This document shows positions 62,928 to 64,000 of a DNA stretch of 64,000 nucleotides, one piece after another. Source of the stretch: Pseudomonas sp. S35. Its GTDB lineage: Bacteria > Pseudomonadota > Gammaproteobacteria > Pseudomonadales > Pseudomonadaceae. The stretch spans positions 5,332,001 through 5,396,000 of the forward strand of contig NZ_CP019431.1 in NCBI RefSeq assembly GCF_009866765.1, given 5' to 3'. The translations under genes were made by a program, and so were the position numbers. The notes beneath the pieces were generated by a model. The model saw only the letters and a program-made list of their open reading frames with translations. It was not told where the DNA came from and made no database searches. The stretch's first letter is position 1. Each line of letters starts with the position of its first letter.

Positions 62928-62943
62928 CTGTACATGCAAACAG
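62928..62943 (-). promoter_or_regulatory. LexA (SOS) box
   Basis: CTGTTTGCATGTACAG on the minus strand fits the LexA consensus CTGTN8ACAG perfectly. It lies 15 bp upstream of the rulA start. Confidence 0.9.
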
Positions 62944-63057
62944 TATGGCGCGACGTGCCAGCAGCCGACAAGCGACCTACAGATCCGTCCGACAGACGAG
63001 CTTCGCTTTCGATAAAAAAGCAATGCCGGTACATAACCCAAAAAAAACAAATGGCTT

Positions 63058-63225
63058 TCAGATAATTACATAATCATTAATTACTTCGACACTTTTACCA
63101 ACATTAAATCCTTTATAGTAATCGATTTGATATTTAGATAAAGGGCCTGAATTTTTTGGACTCTCATTAATCCCTGAAAATGAACTGCCTTTGTTTTTTG
63201 CTTCTAGCTTAGATTTCCGCATCAT
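63058..63225 (-). CDS. Small basic protein (55 aa), unknown
   Basis: The ORF starts MMRKSKLEAKNKGSS and ends EVINDYVII, read leftward from 63225 (a second ATG is at 63222). A perfect TATAAT lies about 23 bp upstream (63248-63253). No family is recognised. It sits divergent from the methyltransferase gene, so a regulator or antirestriction role would be typical but unsupported. Confidence 0.4.
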   Translation of the reverse strand: MMRKSKLEAKNKGSSFSGINESPKNSGPLSKYQIDYYKGFNVGKSVEVINDYVII

Positions 63226-63247
63226 TAAAAGATTTGTTTATAGCTCC

Positions 63248-63253
63248 ATTATA
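63248..63253 (-). promoter_or_regulatory. -10 box of the 55-aa ORF
   Basis: TATAAT on the minus strand, 23 bp before the start; the -35 region (TTGGTTC-like) is weak. It faces the methyltransferase promoter. Confidence 0.4.
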
Positions 63254-63294
63254 CAATTTATCCAAAGAACCAACCCAATATTATAATAATAATC

Positions 63295-63324
63295 TTGACA
63301 ACCACATTTAATTCGATTTATATT
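63295..63324 (+). promoter_or_regulatory. Promoter of the methyltransferase gene
   Basis: TTGACA at 63295-63300, an 18-bp spacer and TATATT at 63319-63324, 29 bp before the ATG at 63353. Confidence 0.6.
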
Positions 63325-63352
63325 TTCTCCGTCATTACTGAATAGGTGAAAA

Positions 63353-64000
63353 ATGAATGAATTAAAAAACCAAATCGAAACTCTTAGAAAAACCATATTT
63401 AAGATTTACGAAAATCATCCTGAAAACGATAGAACAAACCAAGAAAACTCATTCAAGCTGTTCGTGAAAGGCGCACTGAATATTCAGCTAAAGCTCTTCA
63501 TCGAACGGTACAAGCGATTGGGTTTGTCAGACGCAGAAACTATGCAATGCATAGTGATCCACCCTTCCCTTTACGAAATCTCTTCAAAACAGATCGATGA
63601 TTGCGATTCCGAAGCACTCTGTATCGCAGTGGCACAGTACTTTGAAATCGTGTCTATAGCTCCTGCATACACTGACGTTCTGTCACTTCTCCTAGAAAGC
63701 ATACTGCTCGTGGGCAAGCGCGGGAAAGGACTCGGGCAGTGTCTGACACCTCCAAGCCTCGCAAGCGGATGCTCCGAACTCATGCCTATGCAGACAGACC
63801 AGCCATTCAAGGTCATGGAAATGTGCTGCGGGGCTGGTGCATTAGTGTTGGCACCACTGCAGCAAATGATGAAGCAAAATCCCCATCACGCGAAAAATGC
63901 CACTGTCATAGCGAACGACATTGACCATTTCATGTGCTGCACCATGACCCTCCAGATCATTGCCAACACTGTGATTAACGACATAGACCTTTGCGAGTTC
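63353..64000 (+). CDS. N6-adenine DNA methyltransferase, N-terminal part (runs off the window)
   Basis: 216 codons are inside the window. The first 125 residues are helical and unrecognised. LGQCLTPPSLASGCSEL resembles the GQFFTP loop of N6-adenine methylases, and MEMCCGAGALVLA is the SAM-binding motif I. ANDIDHFMCCTMTLQI follows as motif II. Start ATG at 63353 with GGTG upstream. The catalytic (N/D)PPY motif lies beyond 64000, so activity and partner (orphan or restriction-linked) cannot be judged. Confidence 0.8.
   Translation, partial: MNELKNQIETLRKTIFKIYENHPENDRTNQENSFKLFVKGALNIQLKLFIERYKRLGLSDAETMQCIVIHPSLYEISSKQIDDCDSEALCIAVAQYFEIVSIAPAYTDVLSLLLESILLVGKRGKGLGQCLTPPSLASGCSELMPMQTDQPFKVMEMCCGAGALVLAPLQQMMKQNPHHAKNATVIANDIDHFMCCTMTLQIIANTVINDIDLCEF

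Noticed and set aside
47503..64000. Second att copy of the tRNA-Leu 3' end
   Set aside because: I looked for TCGAGTCTCCCTCGGGGCAC again downstream and did not see it inside the window.

Overview
The window is a Pseudomonas chromosome segment, most likely from the P. fluorescens group. The evidence is synteny: purL, mltF, guaA-guaB, xseA, leuA, der-bamB-yfgM-hisS-ispG-rodZ-pilF-rlmN-ndk, the isc operon, cysE-trmJ, suhB, then secF-secD-yajC-tgt-queA. The core is GC-rich and has several Pseudomonas-type REP palindromes between genes. No database search was possible; species-group assignment is inference.

Bases 1-47500 are core chromosome. At the left a trehalose PTS locus (treP, treC, a LamB-like porin, an EIIA-HPr-EI fusion and a small Cys-less EIIB-like protein) is divergent from treR, with two identical palindromic operator candidates between them. 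Next come purine synthesis (guaBA), a small conserved CxxC protein, a TauE-type permease with a divergent LysR regulator, xseA with an M23 peptidase, and leuA preceded by a leucine-rich 25-codon leader ORF. A long minus-strand block then carries GTPase Der, outer-membrane assembly, hisS, isoprenoid, RodZ/PilF, RlmN and Ndk genes. The complete iscRSUA-hscBA-fdx-iscX operon follows, with two back-to-back IscR-like boxes. The block ends with SecDF-YajC and the queuosine genes tgt/queA.

At 47418-47502 lies tRNA-Leu(CAA). Everything to its right (47503-64000) is AT-richer accessory DNA that looks like an integrated, plasmid-like element whose far end and integrase lie outside the window. It contains a GIY-YIG protein cut by a complete IS21-family element, an ArdC-like antirestriction protein, a ParA-like ATPase with a degenerate P-loop plus a small partner, and three separate arrays of a degenerate 11-bp tandem repeat. 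It also has unknown small genes and a 778-aa polytopic membrane protein that could be a TraY/DotA-like transfer or exclusion component.

The far right is the most unusual part. A LexA box drives a umuD-like gene (rulA). The gene that should follow, rulB/umuC, survives only as its C-terminal 153 codons. Its polymerase half is replaced by two overlapping genes, one ending in what looks like an abortive-infection C-terminal (Abi_C, HEPN-like) domain and the second ending where that same domain would be cut off. A 501-aa protein with a PD-(D/E)XK nuclease signature follows in the same direction. As arranged, these defence-like genes would be transcribed from an SOS promoter. The window ends inside an N6-adenine DNA methyltransferase gene.
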